Below are positions 11,883-22,915 of a stretch of DNA of 64,000 nucleotides, one piece after another. Within the stretch, counting starts at the first letter, position 1; each line of letters starts with the position of its first letter. The notes beneath the pieces were generated by a model, which was not told the origin of the DNA, searched no databases, and saw only the letters and a list, made by a program, of their open reading frames with translations. Source of the DNA: Hemerocallis citrina (Eukaryota; Streptophyta; Magnoliopsida; Asparagales; Asphodelaceae); contig CM030358.1 of NCBI GenBank assembly GCA_017893485.1, forward strand, positions 153,518,706 to 153,582,705, given 5' to 3'. Position numbers and translations under genes: made by a program.

Positions 11883-12197
11883 TTAATTAAAAAGCAAGCC
11901 CACAAGACAAGCCCATTTAAGTAAATCTATTTTTAGTTGTGCATTGACTCACACATGACATGTAACAACTTTTAATACACATTTTAGAACTATAGGATTT
12001 GTATTTATTTTTGTATGTGTGTGTGCGCATGTGTGGAGAGGGAGAGAGATAGTGGGGACCGGTTTAGAAGAGAGAGAGGCCGGGATTGAGTGGGGAGTTG
12101 GAGAATGTGAAGAGATGGGGGTTAGGGAAAGTGAAGAGATGGAGTAGTGGGTAGTCATTAGGTGGGTGAAATTTGCATTTTATCCATTCTTTTGTCT

Positions 12198-12205
12198 TAT
12201 AAATA
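12198..12205 (+). promoter_or_regulatory. TATA box of LTR-A
   Basis: TATAAATA is followed by CAGCATTC and a pyrimidine-rich stretch. The transcribed region is interrupted 70 bp downstream by the Harbinger element. Confidence 0.55.
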
Positions 12206-13251
12206 CAGCATTCTTTTCTTCTCTTTTCACACCAAGATAAAACAAAATCAAGAGAGGAAAAAGAAAGAGAGTTAGGGCCCGTTTGGATACGTTTTTTGGG
12301 CCCATTTTGTGAAAATTATTTTGTGAAAACGCGTTTGGTTACGTTTTCTTTTTGGGCTTCTTTTCAGAAAAAAAACCACCCGTTGTTTTCTTTCCTTTTG
12401 GCTTTTCCCCCTTCCTCTCCCTTCTTTGACGCCGACTTCAGATCTGAAAACCCTACACCCTCTTTACTCCTATTTACTCCCATCTTATGAATCCTATAGT
12501 CCATCTTCACTCTAATCAAGAGTCGATACTTTCTCCAGCGATTCACTCTATTTTCCCCCTTCTCACCCCCCTCGACGTTCGATTCATGGTCTGTGAGACC
12601 AAATCTGCTTTTACGAGAAGGTGTCTTCGAGAACGTTGCAGTAGAATCACACGTCGGCTGAGGGAATCTGTCGAAGACAACTTCTTGAGCTTTGAAAGTA
12701 AGCAAACCAAGGTATGTTTAAAATCGATTTATTTTTTTTGCTTGTGTTTTGTTTTGGGTCATTGTTAATTTCAGATTTGTTTATTAAAAAAAATTCCCTT
12801 TTTTGGTGTTATTTTTTTGCCGGAGTACCGATTTGAAGGACAAATTTATTTTTTTTCCTGTGATTTGGAGATGATGAGTACTGATCCTCAAGTTCGACGT
12901 CGATTTGTTAATTCTAGATCTGAATCAAAAAAAAAAATCTTTTTTTAATTTCTGGACCTATACTGAATTGAGGGGATTTTTACTGAACTGAAATTGGAAA
13001 TGATGTGTTCTGATCCTACGGTCGACGTCGCTTTTGTTACTTGCTGAAATTGTATATTTCAATTGTACTGGATTAAAGATGCTGGCTGAACTGGAATTGG
13101 AGTTTTTTTTTAATGTGATTTTGATTGAACTGGAACTGGATAGTAGACATCATCTACAATTGCTATAGTTACCTCAAATTAGTTTTTCCTGTTCACTGTT
13201 AATGTTGAGCAATTGATGAATGTTATTTTATATTGATCGTTTCTATCGATA

Positions 13252-14052
13252 ATGAAGATGGCTAGTAAGGGAAAGGAGATTGAGGTGGAGAGTGATATTG
13301 TCATTCTGCCAGCATGTAATATACGTATATTTGTGGAATTGATGGAGGCAGAGGTCGATCGAAATAGTTTGAAAAGTTAGAACTTTGAAGCAAAACAATG
13401 GTCTCAATTTATGGGTACTTTGAATCAAATTTGTAACCGTACATACACGGTTAAACAATTAAAAGAAAAACATTCCCAACTTAAGATGCAGTGGAAGGAG
13501 TTTCATAATTTGAAGAATCAAAGTGGTATGGGTTGGGATGAGGACAACCATACAGTGACTTGCGAGCCCGTTGTTTGGGAGGCATATGTCAAGGTTCACA
13601 TATAGCTTACCTTTTTTATGCAGTGTGTGATTATCATCGTAATATACTTATTAATGACTTTAGTACTTGTAAATTAATAACAGAATAATTTATGAATAGC
13701 CACACCCTAAAGCTAGAGAATTCAAATCGAAGGGTTTGGCCAATTATGATGTGTTGACCAAAATTTTTGGTAAGCCTACTGCCCAGGGCTTACTTTCTAG
13801 GGCTTCAACTCAAAGGGTGTAGACTCCGATGAGGAAGGAAGGGTCAACTTTGAGTTCACCCACCCCACTCCCCCCAATGCACCACATGTAAATTTGGTTG
13901 ATGATGATGATGATTACGAACCAATACATTCGGGGTCTCACAAGAGACGCTCTGCTGGGTCTCAACCTTTGGATATGTCATCTTCTAAATTGCATTGCAT
14001 GAATACTAAAAGAGATCAAATAGCTATGACAATGTGGAATGTTAGACATTAA
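13252..14052 (+). pseudogene. MYB/SANT-like ORF1 relic of the Harbinger element
   Basis: PIF/Harbinger elements carry a second gene, a MYB/SANT-like DNA-binding protein that helps the transposase reach the nucleus and DNA. Exon 1 (ATG 13252 to about 13591) shows RTYTVKQLKEKHSQLKMQW and GMGWDEDNHTV, matching the trihelix/MYB-SANT-like domain layout. An in-frame TAG lies at about 13378. A 108-nt intron (GTTCAC to AATAG, about 13592-13699) leads to exon 2 with FKSKGLANYD, then a one-base frameshift near 13818, an Asp-rich stretch and the stop at 14052. It is inactive. Identification rests on domain resemblance and context. Confidence 0.75.
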
Positions 14053-15555
14053 TGTAATTTTAAGGCCCAATGTTCTTGTTCATGGCTGCTTTGTGTTGTT
14101 CTAATATATGGTTGTAAATGCTTTTCTTTCATTTGAAGCCCATCTATTTGATAATCGCATCTAAATTTGATTTAAGCATGTTGGCTATGATGAAATCTTT
14201 TTATGCATGCAGGTTGTGGGATATCTCCTAACTTGAAGTACCTTTCGTTAAAATTTATTCAAAATAAATTTTAACATATATGTCGTTCTAGGCAATGATG
14301 AAATATACCATCAATGAAAAGGTTCTGTGTCCACCCCCACCTACCATCATGTGCCATTGATCAATCTGGATATGATGGATATTGTATATTCTGATCCAGA
14401 TTTTTTTAATTTTAACGCAAACAGACAATACTTTTATGATGATATATTCCCATTATACTGACTCAATGAATGATGTATTCAACTATGGATGACGAATGGG
14501 GTGGGCACAAGACATTAGTAGTAGTTGGCATGACATTTTTTTAAAAATGCAGCTCTACACTAATCATGATGATTTAATAGAACAATTGTTCTATGATAAT
14601 GTGTTTTGAGCCTACGACTAATTAGGGATATGATGAAGATATATTCTGATCCTTTATAACCTTGTTTTGTACTTTGACATTTTATTTTATACACAGTTAT
14701 AAATAAAATACATACAAGGTATTCTGTTAGCTTCTACAAGCATTAGAAGCCATCATCACTCGATTCATGTCAGTCGCATGTGAGAATTTTGTGATTGTTT
14801 ACTAGTGTTTCAAAATATGGATATGATTATGCCTATGTTCTAATCCTATATACTTTCTGCCGTAATGACAACTTTGATGTTTTTTGCTGCTCATGTACCA
14901 TTAATATCCATCACAGGAAGAAATTTGTACACAGTATGAATATATGACAAAGAAAGTTATCAATGGTTTAGTTAAATAGCATTAGAAGCCATCATCTCTA
15001 CATTCAGCTCAGGCATATGTGAGAATTTTGTGTTTGTTTACTAGTATTTCAGAATCTGGATGTGATGATGATTTTCTGATCCTATATACTCTTTGGAGTA
15101 ATGAATGTTGCTCATGGCATATGATGGCTACTGATGGATTGTGGAGGGTTTTTTTTTTCTATGTAAGGTATTAAGAACTGAACTACACTTTGGAAAATTT
15201 CCATACTGTACACAATGTCATTCTATTGATGGGTTTTGATGCTTCTGATAGTATCAGCATGATGGGCTTCTGAATGCTTGTGATGGCTTTTTTGGCATCA
15301 CAAGGCCATCCTTATTGTAGACAATGTCTTCTTCTTGCTGAAGGAATTAAGCTGAGTAAATCTCAGTTTGGAATGTTTTTTATAATGCATCTTCAATCAA
15401 GTATGATTTTGTCCCTTTATTTTTATTCTGATTGTGGGTTCTGAATGCTTATATATTGACCCCAATGAATGATGTATTCAACTATGGGTAACGGATGGGG
15501 TGGACACCTAATTAGTAGTAGTTGGCATGGCATTTTAAAAAATGCAGCTCTACAC
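14053..15555 (+). repeat. Non-coding Harbinger interior with an internal duplication
   Basis: No gene is seen. Segments recur: 14460-14650 is repeated at 15464-15555 and continues after the Retand insertion at 35220-35310. Phrases around TGATGGCTTCTGATGCTG recur throughout. A transposase ORF would be expected here but none is readable in any frame. Confidence 0.6.
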
Positions 15556-16173
15556 TGTTACCGCTAAATCTGGTGTGGGGGTAAACAGACAGTATTTGTG
15601 GATTCTTAGGAAAACTGAATAGCAAACCTGAAACCTGTTTCACCGGAGTTTGACCATTGACTCCTACCGTTCACTTGCAAAAAGTGTAAGACACAGGGTT
15701 TGATCCCGGCAACGCACCCTCCGACGCTCAAGTCAGTAATCAAGAATGATTATGAGAGATCGTAAATAGGCAAAAGATTGATTACCTCTTAATGGTGGTA
15801 GATGTGGGGTATTTATAGTCGCCGTTAGGATCGGATTAGGAATGTAATCCATGTGATCAAATTAGAAATGTAATCCCTATGATTAGATAAGGAATGTAAT
15901 CCCTAATTCCCAGTGAAATGATAGGTATGAATCAGGACCGTTGATTAGGATTAATCAGAAACCCTAATTCTATCCTGCTGGACCGGGTTCGTTGCGGGTT
16001 AAAACTCGTACCCAGTTGAGGTGGACCCATTCGTGGGTTGTTGGATCTTTGGGAAGAAGGTCCAATACCCATTTCAGACCCGTTTATAAGTGAAATTACC
16101 ATTTTACCCCTACACTTTAAAATTCATGTCCGATTTGGATGGTTCCGATTTAACCCCATTTTTAGCCATATCA
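15556..16173 (-). repeat. Retand 3' LTR (left on the plus strand)
   Basis: On the plus strand it runs from TGTTACCGCTAAATC to TTTTTAGCCATATCA. It matches 34627-35219 over its whole length with scattered substitutions and an approximately 30-bp stretch (around 15990) missing from the other copy. CTATAAATACCCC on the minus strand (about 15810-15822) is the LTR TATA box. A short internal repeat of GGAATGTAATCC occurs several times. Confidence 0.92.
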
Positions 16174-16190
16174 CGAGCCCCCCACTCCCG
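16174..16190 (-). other. Polypurine tract of Retand
   Basis: On the minus strand GGGAGTGGGGGGCTCG ends exactly at the 3' LTR start (TGATATGG). This is the expected position for plus-strand priming. Confidence 0.65.
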
Positions 16191-16539
16191 AAGATTGAGT
16201 TTGATCAGCCTTTGAGGAGTAGTTTTACTGTTTTAATGACTGGCGGAGTTGTATCGGAGTCCAAATGGAAGGTTTCGAATCCTTGTAGGAGGCAGTATTG
16301 TGATTTTCCAAGTTGGTTGCGCTCTAAATTGCTTTTGAGCTCTTTTGGACATTTTGGTGATTTTTCATAAAATTTTATCTATTTTTTCGGAATATTTATT
16401 TAATTTTGCGAAGTATTAATTCGTCGTTCGGGGGTCTTAATAAATCGTTCTAGGCAACAATTGTTTATTCAGGGGCTTGAAAATATACCGCCGAATTTAT
16501 AATTATTTCCTAGAATTTCTAATTAATTTTCCTCTGCTG

Positions 16540-17330
16540 TTAGTAGCTCGGTGCCTCGACCAAGCTGTTCGGTAGCTTGGCTAGGCACTCCGGTGGCTCG
16601 ACAGATCAGAACGGCACAGAATAGGGTGGCGAGCTACGTGGCATGATCCTGAGCGTCCATTGCAGTACCAATCCCCAAAAAATGCTATCTTGTCGTTTTG
16701 TGGGCGTGGCATGATCTGAGCCGCCCATCGTGTTTTGACGCGAACTTTGAGGCGATCCAACGGGTGCTCCCCTCATTATTAGCACAGGATAAGAAGACAC
16801 CAGAAGGGCAAGGTGTTCCGATTTGAGAAGATGTGGTTGGGTAATAAGGAGTGTCATGACCTGATAAAGGAAAGTTGGGAAGGGGTTGTTAACCACGTTG
16901 ACTCGGCTGCTAGGTTTGTGAAGAAACTCGCAAGACTTAGAAAGAGGCCAAGAAGATGAAATAGGCACAAATTCGGCAATATCTTACAAAGGAAGAACTC
17001 AGTTCTGAAAAAAATTGAGGAGCTCGAGAGGAAAGAGGAGACAAATGGGCTGGACGACATCCAATTTCAAAGATTGACCAACTGTAGGCAGGAAATTTTG
17101 GATACCTATAATAAGGAAGAGATCATGTGGCAGCAAAGATCGAGAGTTAAGTGTCTTTTGGAAGAGGACTCTAATACTACCTACTTCCACAAGATTGCAA
17201 ACATGCAGCATAGGAATAACTACATACATTCGTTAAGTTGGCTCGGGAGAATTTTTCTCCATATGTGGAGGTCGGTACCTCGTCCACTCAGCTCGGAGGG
17301 ATGGTGGCTCGGATGAACGCTTGGAAGCTC
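16540..17330 (+). repeat. Retand non-coding module, copy 1, split by a LINE fragment
   Basis: The module contains TATCTTGTCGTTTTGTGG, GCGAACTTTGAGGCGATCC and TTTTTCTCCATATGTGGA. Copy 1 runs 16540-16765 and resumes at about 17237 after a LINE-derived insert. Copies 2 and 3 are at 17335-17580 and 21295-21570, all in the same orientation. Confidence 0.7.
16785..17236 (+). pseudogene. LINE (L1-type) ORF2 fragment captured inside Retand
   Basis: Translated, this reads KVFRFEKMWLGNKECHDLI and, after a stop near 16959, continues to WQQRSRVKCLLEEDSNTTYFHKIAN and NNYIHSL. This is the characteristic linker between endonuclease and RT in plant L1 ORF2 proteins (family pattern W.QRSR..WL..GD.NT.FFH). 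Neither the endonuclease, the RT core, a LINE 3' end nor a poly(A) tail is present. It lies exactly within module copy 1, whose other copies lack it. It therefore looks like a captured internal piece rather than a normal LINE insertion. Confidence 0.8.
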
Positions 17331-17334
17331 GGAT

Positions 17335-17580
17335 TGAGTGCTCGAACCACTTGGTGAGATCTGAGCCGCTCATCACGATGCATATCACGAAGTTGGGGGC
17401 CCAGATCACGAGAAAACGTTATCTTGTCGTTTTGTGGGCATGGCGTGATTTGAGCTGCCCATCGTATTTGGACGCGAACTTTGAGGCGATCCGACGGTGA
17501 AGTTGGCTCGGGATAATTTTTCTCCATATGTGGAGTTCGGTACCTCGTCCACTCGGCTCGGAGGTATGGTGGCTCGTCGA
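17335..17580 (+). repeat. Retand non-coding module, copy 2
   Basis: This is an uninterrupted copy containing TTATCTTGTCGTTTTGTGGG, GCGATCCGACGGTGAAG and TTTTTCTCCATATGTGGAG. It lies directly upstream of the antisense gene promoter region. Confidence 0.7.
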
Positions 17581-17716
17581 GGAACGAATCGCCGAGTGAT
17601 GGAGTTAAGCGAGTCGACGATTTTTTGTCTTGAACCGTCGTAACTCTCCTTTTTGTCGTTTGTCTTCTTTTAGTGGGCCTTTAAATGCTCAGAAAGCCCA
17701 AACGTCGCTCTTTTGG

Positions 17717-17725
17717 CTATAAGAC
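17717..17725 (+). promoter_or_regulatory. TATA-like box of the Retand antisense gene
   Basis: GGCTATAAGACC lies about 210 bp upstream of the antisense gene ATG and is followed by a pyrimidine-rich leader (17730-17800). It is on the plus strand, opposite to the LTR promoter. Confidence 0.5.
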
Positions 17726-17927
17726 CCCACTCCCCTCACCCCTGGCTCATTTCTCACTTTTACTACAAGTTTTTACTTTTACTCTCCGTTTCGCTCTGCT
17801 AGCGGCGATTTCAGTTCCAAGGTGGTTGCATTAGCTGTCGCGTGGGCCAGGCAATTTCTGGCGAACTAATTCCGACTGTGAACGTCACTTCAAGGTCAGT
17901 GTTCCTGCCTTTGATATTTATTTAGAG

Positions 17928-20136
17928 ATGTCAAGTGTAGACTCGGGAAGTAAGGCCTCGTCCTCGGGGGATAGAAACGCCGAGGAGAGGAGGGAGGCGG
18001 TGAGCCGTAGGAAGGGGAAGGAGGTAGTTGGGTCGTCCGCGATCGTGGAGAAGAAGAAGGAGAAGGCAGTGGTATGGTCCTCTATAGTCGAGGAGGTTGT
18101 GGAGACCAAGAGGCGGGCTCCCGAATCGGGTCGGATGCCATGTCCGCTGTCTGGTCGGGCCGGTATTAGGCAATACAAGGGCGAAGTGCTGAAGAAGGCG
18201 ATAGTCGGCCGCTCGGCAACTTGCGAGGAGAACGCCCTGAGGGAGGTCTCCGAGGTGGATGATCTTGCCACGATATTAACCGATCGGGATCTCGTTCGGA
18301 TCAGGAAGGGGTTCATTATCCCTCCTGAGTACAGGCTGATCCTCCCCGGCCCTGGGGTGCGAGCGAACACGGAGTTTTCGCCGGACACTTGCATCTTTGA
18401 CTACGACTCTCTGAACGCCGGTCTGCGTTTCCCTCTTCATCCCTTTGTGCTGAAGGTCCTCCACTGGTATTGTCTGGCCCCAGTACAATTCATGCCGAAC
18501 ACCTGGGGCCACGTGCTCGCCTTCTTGCTTCAATGCCGTACAACCGAAGTCAAGCCAGATGTCGTCATCCTCCGCAGTCTCTACCGAATCAACCGGATTA
18601 CTAAGATGGAACCTCGCTACTACTTGTCACCTCGGCGAGGCGTTAAGTTAATAGAGAATCCGGATTCGATAAAGCGTTGGAAGGAGAAGTTTTTTCTGCT
18701 AAAGGGGCCTTCGACATTGGGCTTCCTGACTCGGTGGAAGACCGAAGTGCCGAAGTTTGCGAGGGTCGACCCGGTGTTGACTGCTGCCGAGGAGGAGGTA
18801 GCGGAGAAGCTGATTGCTCTTTCTACTCTGAATTGGAGGGAGATGACCAAGGAGGTGCTATACGGGTCGGGCCTTAGTCCGATCGACCCGAGTATGCTCC
18901 TGACATCTTTTAAAAAAAATCAACTTTTTGTCTATTCTTCTAACTTCTTCTCGTGTTGTTTTGAACAGAGGCGCCGAAGATGGATTTTATGGGAATTTTG
19001 AACGAGCGAGGCAAGGTTGCGGACGGCAGGAAGAGGAAGAGGTAGACCGCGGGACCTTCGTCCGGCCGACCCACCAAGGCCCCCTCGACAGCCGTCGATC
19101 CTACTCCTCTTCAGGCTCCATCGTCGGTGGTGGCTGTTCTCCCTGACCCGTCCGCTCCTGCTTCGTCTGCCCCGGTCAGTGGGTCATTCACCATCTTGGC
19201 GGCTCTGGTGCTCAAGGCCCCGCCTCTGACGACACAGGCCGAGCAAATCCTGACTGAGGCGCACAAGAATCTGTTCGTCCCTGACTGGCGCGTGATGAAC
19301 CATGATGGCTTCCTTGGCGAGTCACAGATGTGCATGCAGGCCGTGAAGCATCTCGCAACCCCAAAGGACCGAGCTACTTTGAAGGCGGGGACGACCGGCG
19401 ATCACACCTTCTAGATCGCCCGGTCGCTCATGTCGGTAAGTCTTGTTTTTCTTTGTTTGAAAATTTCTCAAGTTCTTAGCTCTGCTATTATAACCACCTG
19501 ACTTATTTTTACCGCAGGCCACTTGTCACTTCGGCCATCATGTTCAAGAATTCGCCGAGCATGAAAGAGAGCTGAAGGCCGTCTGTGACAAGGACAGGGT
19601 GGAAAAGGCAAGGGCGGTGAAGCAGCTCGAGGCGGAGCAGCGTCGGTCGGAGGGCTTGGAGGTTCGGGTGGTCGACCTTGAGATGACCTTGGAGCGGGCG
19701 AAGGAGCAGCTCGCCGGAGGTCGCCAAAGTGGCCAAGGCTGCCGAGGAGTTGGCCGCGTCAGCGAAGGCGTTGGAAGTGGCGAAGGCAGAACGGGCCGCA
19801 GCAGTGAAGGAGACGAGGAAGGAGGTCGAAGCCGAGGTGAAGGAGCACATGGCCAAGAACATGGAGCTGTCCTATGCGAGGGCGCTAGACCATGCGGAGG
19901 CCCGAGTCCCTGGCTTCGAGAGGGTGGGGTATCGCCTGTGGCCCGGTGCCGAAGACGAAGGCGAAAAGGAGGAAGGAGAAGAGGAGGAAGGGGAAGATGA
20001 GGGCAAGCAGCGGGACGAGGAAGTGCCTGCTGACACCGAGACGGTGGAGGTCGCCCCCCAAGCCGGGGCGACGGGGGGCGAGGGACCATCTGGTGAGGCG
20101 CCTGTGACCGAGCTGCCTCCCCAGGTGGAACCTTGA
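17928..20136 (+). pseudogene. Retand antisense gene (three exons, gypsy-type transposon domain plus coiled coil)
   Basis: This plus-strand gene runs opposite to gag-pol. Exon 1 (17928-18891) encodes about 320 residues with a globular domain (motifs FPLHPFVLKVLHWY, YYLSPRRGVKL, KRWKEKFFLLKG) resembling the region Pfam calls 'putative gypsy type transposon' (PF04195), typical of Tat antisense ORFs. A 77-nt intron (18892-18968, GTATGC...AACAG) joins in frame to exon 2 (18969-19435), which is Lys/Arg- then Pro-rich. An 82-nt intron (19436-19517, GTAAGT...CGCAG) leads to exon 3, a long Glu/Lys/Ala coiled coil with an acidic tail, ending at TGA 20136. TAG codons at 19043 and 19413 and an extra G near 19720 disable this copy. 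The function of the family is unknown. Confidence 0.75.
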
Positions 20137-20329
20137 TCTCCTCGTCATTTGTAAAAAAAAAAAAATTCTTTTTTACAATGTAATGCCTTTTAGCGGACCG
20201 GCCACCGCTCTTTTGTTATGAATGAAAAACTTTCGAATTTTTGGCCGAGTTGTTGTTGTTGTTTATTTTTTCTAAGTGTTTGGCTCGTAATTTATCCAAG
20301 CTTTCTCCAATGTAATGCTCTGGTCTTTC

Positions 20330-20985
20330 AGATCGTCGACCTCGGTTCGAACACCGCAGCAGCTTGGCGGCGTGTGGAGTTATTCAAGCGGTCTCGCGAA
20401 GATTGTCTAGAGGGTGAGATTGAGTTGATCAGGAGGGTACTATTCAATGTGGAGAAGAAAAATAGCGATTTACTGGCCGAGGTACACCACTTGCGGATAG
20501 CCGAGGAAGAACTCTCGGTGAAGGAGGACGAGCTATCCTCGGCATTGGCCGAGCACGACGAACTTGCCTCGAAGGCCGAGCAGCTGAGGCGGGTTACAGT
20601 CGACAAGAGCATCGAAGTGACCAACCTTCGCCGCATCATAGCCGACAGTGCTGGCGACCCCGACTCGGCAATACTTCCTCGGTTCAAGATATCAGTGAAG
20701 GACGATACCTTGAAGGATAGGATCATCGAACTCGAGGAGGAAGTCGCTCATCTTAAACCTCAGCCTGTGAGGATTAATGTCCGCAGTACTTCGTGTACTC
20801 GCGAAGAGAGTGAGCGAGGGATTTCTTTTTACGAGCTCGTGACTCGTCCACCAGTCACTAGGCGGAGCGCGGCCGATGCTCAAAGTGTCATAGCTGTTTC
20901 GTCAAGCGGTGCCTCGGTCGGAGCCACAGTTAGAGTCAATAGCGAAGAGGCATCTCAGTTCGTCGGCCTAGAGACGAGCTCGTAG
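20330..20985 (+). CDS. Second antisense ORF, coiled-coil protein of unknown function
   Basis: An open frame of about 218 codons follows a good acceptor (TCTTTCAG at 20331). An in-frame ATG at 20218 lies upstream in what is probably intron. The product is rich in Glu, Leu and Ala with heptad-like spacing (EDELSSALAEHDELASKAEQ near 20530), then RIIELEEEV, and a less ordered C-terminus ending at TAG 20985. There are no membrane segments or known catalytic motifs. It could be the last exon of the antisense gene, whose preceding exon ends at 20136, or a separate gene. AATAAAA at 21127 would serve as its poly(A) signal. Confidence 0.5.
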
Positions 20986-21124
20986 GCTAAGCAATGCCGA
21001 CCTCGCATGTCTCTGAACCGGAACATCCCCGTTCCGAAGAGGCATTGAAAAAGTTGTATCGCGCTTTCGAGTTTTTGTAGCACCTTTTTGTAGCAACTTG
21101 GCTTTGTAAAATTATTAAGGTTGT

Positions 21125-21133
21125 TTTAATAAA
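21125..21133 (+). terminator. Possible poly(A) signal of the antisense gene
   Basis: TTAATAAAATTGG lies about 140 bp after the last antisense ORF on the same strand, preceded by T/G-rich sequence (TTTTTGTAG). This is a plausible plant polyadenylation region. Confidence 0.4.
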
Positions 21134-21294
21134 ATTGGAGTTTCTATGCTCGTTGTTGTGCTGTAGTTACTATACTTTTGAAACGAACCATAAGAACCAA
21201 AATTTAGCTCCTTTGAGCGTTCTAGCTGTAGAATTTTCGCTCTTGCTCGGGGTATGCCGAGGTTACTTTGCTTTTCGGTAGTTCAGTAGCTCGG

Positions 21295-21570
21295 ATTTCA
21301 GACCCGAGGTACGTGGCTCCATCTGGATGGTTGATCACGATCATGGCGCGAATCACGAGACAATAGGCTCAAATTTTGAGAAAATGTTATCTTGTCGTTT
21401 TGTGGAGACGTGACGCAATCTGAACCGTTCATCATGTTCTAGCATGCTTTTTAAGACAATCTGATGGTGAAACTGGCTCGGCGATATTTTTCTCCATATG
21501 TGGAAGTCAGTACCTCGTCCCTTCGGCCCGGTGATTCGGTAGCTTGCCCATTGCCCATAGTAGCTCGGTC
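21295..21570 (+). repeat. Retand non-coding module, copy 3
   Basis: A more diverged copy with TTATCTTGTCGTTTTGTGG and TTTTTCTCCATATGTGGA. It lies downstream of the antisense gene, so copies 2 and 3 bracket that gene as direct repeats. Confidence 0.65.
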
Positions 21571-21609
21571 GCTCGGCCATGGCGGAGCTCATTGAGGTGA
21601 CCTCGACGA

Positions 21610-22915
21610 TGGAGGAGAGGTCGGAGCTTAACGAGAAAGGGGATCGGCATGTGGGAGCAATTCCGAAGGGCGAACCACCTCTAGCTTCCTTAAGAGGGAG
21701 CTTGCGAAGCGGAGTCGAGCTGAGTGTTGAACTCCGAACCCGTCGTTTAGAGTTTGCTTCAACGGTTGTGGGAGTAATTCCGAATAGCGAACCACTTCTA
21801 GCTCGCTTAAGAGCGAGCTTGCAAAGCAGAATCGAGCCAAGTGTTGGACTCCGAACTCGTCTTTTATTGTTTGTTCAACGGTTGTGGGAGCAATTCCGAA
21901 TGGCGAACCACTTCTAGCTCGCTTAAGAGTGAACTTGCGTAGCAGAGTCGAGCCAAGTGTTGGACTCTGAACCTGTCGTTTAGAGTTTGCTTCAACGGTT
22001 GTTGGAGCAATTCCGAATGGCGAACCACTTCTAGCTCGCTTAAGAGCGAGCTTGCGAAGCGGAGCCGAGCCAAGTGTCGGACTTCGAATTCGTCGTTAGA
22101 GTCTGTTCAACAGTTGTGGGATCAATTTCGAATGGCGAACCACTTCTAGCTCGCTTAAGAGCGAGCTTGCAAAGTGGAATCGAGCCAAGTGTTGCCTCCG
22201 AACTCGTCGTTTAGAGTTTGTTCAACGGTTGTGGGAGCAATTCCGAATAGCGAACCACTTCTAGTTTGCTTAAGAGCGAACTTGCAAAGCAGAGTCGAGC
22301 CAAGTGTTGGACTCCGAACTCGTTGTTTAGAGTTTGCTTCAACGGTTGTGGGAGCAATTCTCAATGGCGAACCACTTTTAGCTCGCTTAAGAGCGAGCTT
22401 GTGAAGCGGAATCGAGCCAAGTGTTGGACTCTGAACTCATCGTTTGAGTGTGTTCAACGGTTGTAGGAGTAATTCCGAATGGCGAACCACTTCTAGCTCG
22501 CTTAAGAGCGAACTTGCGAAGCAGAGTCGAGCCAAGTGTTGGGCTCCGAACTCGTCGTTAGAGTCTGTTCAACGGTTGTGGGAGCAATTCCGAATGGCGA
22601 ACCACTTCTAGCTTGCTTAAGAGCGAGCTTGCGAAGAGGAATCGAGCCAAGTGTTAGACTCCGAACTCGTCGTTTAGAGTTTGTTCAACGGTTGTGGGAG
22701 CAATTTCGAATGGCGAACCACTTCTAGCTCGCTTAAGAGCGAACTTGCGAAGCAGTGTCGAGCCAAGTGTTGGACTCCGAACTCGTCGTTTAGAGTTTGT
22801 TCAACGGTTGTGGGAGCAATTCCGAATGGCGAAGCACTTCTAGCTCGCTTAAGAGCGAGATTGCGAAGTGGAATCGAGCCAAGTGTTGGACTCCGAACTC
22901 GTCGTTTAGAGTTTA
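21610..22915 (+). repeat. Tandem array, about eleven copies of a 116-bp unit
   Basis: The phrase GCGAACCACTTCTAGCTCGC recurs at about 21669, 21787, 21903, 22019, 22135, 22251, 22366, 22482, 22597, 22714 and 22829, a period of 115-118 bp. Each unit carries a short inverted repeat, AGCTCGCTTAAGAGCGAGCT. The array lies just after integrase on the gag-pol strand, the hypervariable zone where Tat elements are known to carry tandem repeats. Open frames on both strands here are by-products of the repetition. Confidence 0.92.

Noticed and set aside
19544..20148. Minus-strand Pro/Arg-rich frame of 181 codons
   Set aside because: Antisense shadow of the Glu/Ala/Lys-rich coiled-coil exon of the plus-strand gene.
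21610..22915. CRISPR-like array
   Set aside because: Whole 116-bp units are repeated without unique spacers, and the context is a plant retrotransposon.
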